A stretch of 5,849 bases of DNA, from NCBI GenBank assembly GCA_030635565.1, contig DAOVYP010000161.1, positions 1 through 5,849 of the forward strand, in the 5' to 3' direction. Numbering within the stretch: the first letter of the stretch is position 1; every line of letters starts with the position of its first letter. Of this stretch, positions 4,952-5,849 are shown one piece after another. This stretch comes from Spirochaeta sp. Its GTDB lineage: Bacteria; Spirochaetota; Spirochaetia; DSM-2461. The translations under genes were made by a program, and so were the position numbers. The notes under the pieces were generated by a model that was not told the DNA's origin, did no database searches, and saw nothing but the letters and a program-made list of their open reading frames with translations.

Positions 4952-5849
4952 CTACTCGGAGAGCAGTCCTGCCTCACGCATGACAGGTATATAACCTTCT
5001 GCAAGCTGCATGAAATAGTCGTCAAGCTTATCACCCTGGGGATCAGCGGGAATAAGTCCTTTTTCCTTCATGAAGCTCTGATAACGGTCGGTGTTGTAAG
5101 CCTGGTTGACGATTTCGATGAGCTGTTGTTTTGCATTATCAGGAGTACCTGCTTTCACGGATATGGATCTGAACGAACCGCCGGGGACATCCAGGTTTTT
5201 CAGGCCGGCCTGTTCGAACGTAGGAACATCTTCCAGTCCCGGCAATCGACTCTGTTCCTCGTACAGGATGACGAGGGGCCGCAACTGGTCCTGGTTTGCA
5301 AGGATTTCCGACTGGGAAAAGATTCCGACATCAGCATGTCCACCCAGGACATTCGCTCTCAGGTCATTGCCACCGTTAAACGGTGTTACGTTGAAAGCAT
5401 TGTCAAAGGCCAGATTAATGGCCACAGATGCAACCCCGGTTGCACCACCCATCCCGGCGTTTCCAAGGCTGATTGCCCCGGGTTTTGCTCGTGCCGCCTC
5501 GACCAGTTCCTGCATGTTCTGCCATGGGCTGCTTTTCAGCACCGCAATGATAAACGGATCCCAGTTCAGACCGGCAATACCTTCCAGATTCTTGTATCCG
5601 TCTGTAAGCCCCTGCAATGTTGCAGAAACGGTATGCGTACCACTTGCAAGCAGTGTATATCCGTCTGCCGGAAGGCTGAGCAGTTCGTTGGTGCCCTGGG
5701 AGCTGCCGGCTCCCCCGATATTGCTGATTACGACACTCGCGTCCGTAAAGTTCTTCATCTCCACTACCAGGGGCCGGAACACCTGGTCCGTACCGCCACC
5801 GGCACTGTAGGGGACAATCACCGTTATGATCTTCTCGGGGTTCGGCCAC
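4952..5849 (-). CDS. tctC: Tripartite tricarboxylate transporter substrate-binding protein TctC (5' end outside window)
   Basis: The periplasmic binding protein of the TTT system, which captures the carboxylate and delivers it to TctA/TctB. The frame stays open to the window edge. The visible protein begins WPNPEKIITVIVPYSAGGGTD, the usual first strand and ligand loop of mature TctC proteins, so only the signal peptide and a few residues are missing. The GTG at 5819-5821 is an internal Val, not a start. Counting that Val as 1, other family motifs are the SAGGGTD loop (6-12), IGGAGSSQGTNELLSLPADGYTLL (35-58), GNAGMGGATGVAS (120-132), TPFNGGNDLRANVLGGHADV (146-165, typical PF.GG..R...GG..D) and LEDVPTFEQAG (196-206, the PDVPTF..G-like motif). 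The C-terminus at 289 is normal. It is first of the visible operon genes. The ligand is not predictable from these motifs. Confidence 0.93.
   Translation of the reverse strand, partial: WPNPEKIITVIVPYSAGGGTDQVFRPLVVEMKNFTDASVVISNIGGAGSSQGTNELLSLPADGYTLLASGTHTVSATLQGLTDGYKNLEGIAGLNWDPFIIAVLKSSPWQNMQELVEAARAKPGAISLGNAGMGGATGVASVAINLAFDNAFNVTPFNGGNDLRANVLGGHADVGIFSQSEILANQDQLRPLVILYEEQSRLPGLEDVPTFEQAGLKNLDVPGGSFRSISVKAGTPDNAKQQLIEIVNQAYNTDRYQSFMKEKGLIPADPQGDKLDDYFMQLAEGYIPVMREAGLLSE

Noticed and set aside
5106..5810. Plus-strand open frame of 234 codons opposite tctC
   Set aside because: Antisense to a gene with complete TctC motifs; composition is Pro/Ser/Arg-rich, with no recognisable domain or convincing start.

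Overview
The window looks like chromosomal DNA of a Gram-negative-type bacterium of moderate GC content. It encodes a tripartite tricarboxylate transporter (TTT), which needs a periplasmic binding protein and therefore an outer membrane. Genes start with recognisable Shine-Dalgarno sites and are tightly packed. The combination of TTT and GH63 genes would suit a free-living spirochaete or a similar marine or sediment heterotroph, but that is a weak impression and not a taxonomic call.

Left part, plus strand (1-1241): a glycoside hydrolase of the GH63 / mannosylglycerate-hydrolase type that appears broken. Family-like sequence begins abruptly at about 117, reading LFSGQ, then an in-frame TAG where the family usually has Trp, then SDGFLPHIIF. 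It continues without further interruption to the stop at 1239-1241. The 117 bases before it do not read as this family. They hold several strong short-loop stem-loops, ending in a 10-bp perfect stem followed by GTTGAC. This layout resembles the right end, including the TnpB guide-RNA scaffold, of an IS200/IS605-type element. The simplest reading is that such an element disrupted the gene, and its body and the gene's missing 5' part lie left of the window.

Right part, minus strand (5849 down to 1249): one compact operon in the order tctC (cut by the right edge), tctB, tctA, an RNase Z-like metallo-beta-lactamase-fold hydrolase, and a HAD phosphatase-like hydrolase. tctA and the MBL gene overlap by 4 bases (ATGA). 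The MBL stop codon lies within the ribosome-binding site of the HAD gene. A strong inverted repeat sits between tctC and tctB, just before the tctB ribosome-binding site. TctC would capture an organic acid in the periplasm and TctA/TctB would import it. The two co-translated hydrolases could act on the imported compound, but no substrate can be read from the sequence.

The two transcription units converge with only 7 bases between their stop codons and no terminator between them. No stretch longer than 300 bases lacks a gene. I saw no tRNA, rRNA, CRISPR array or prophage gene.
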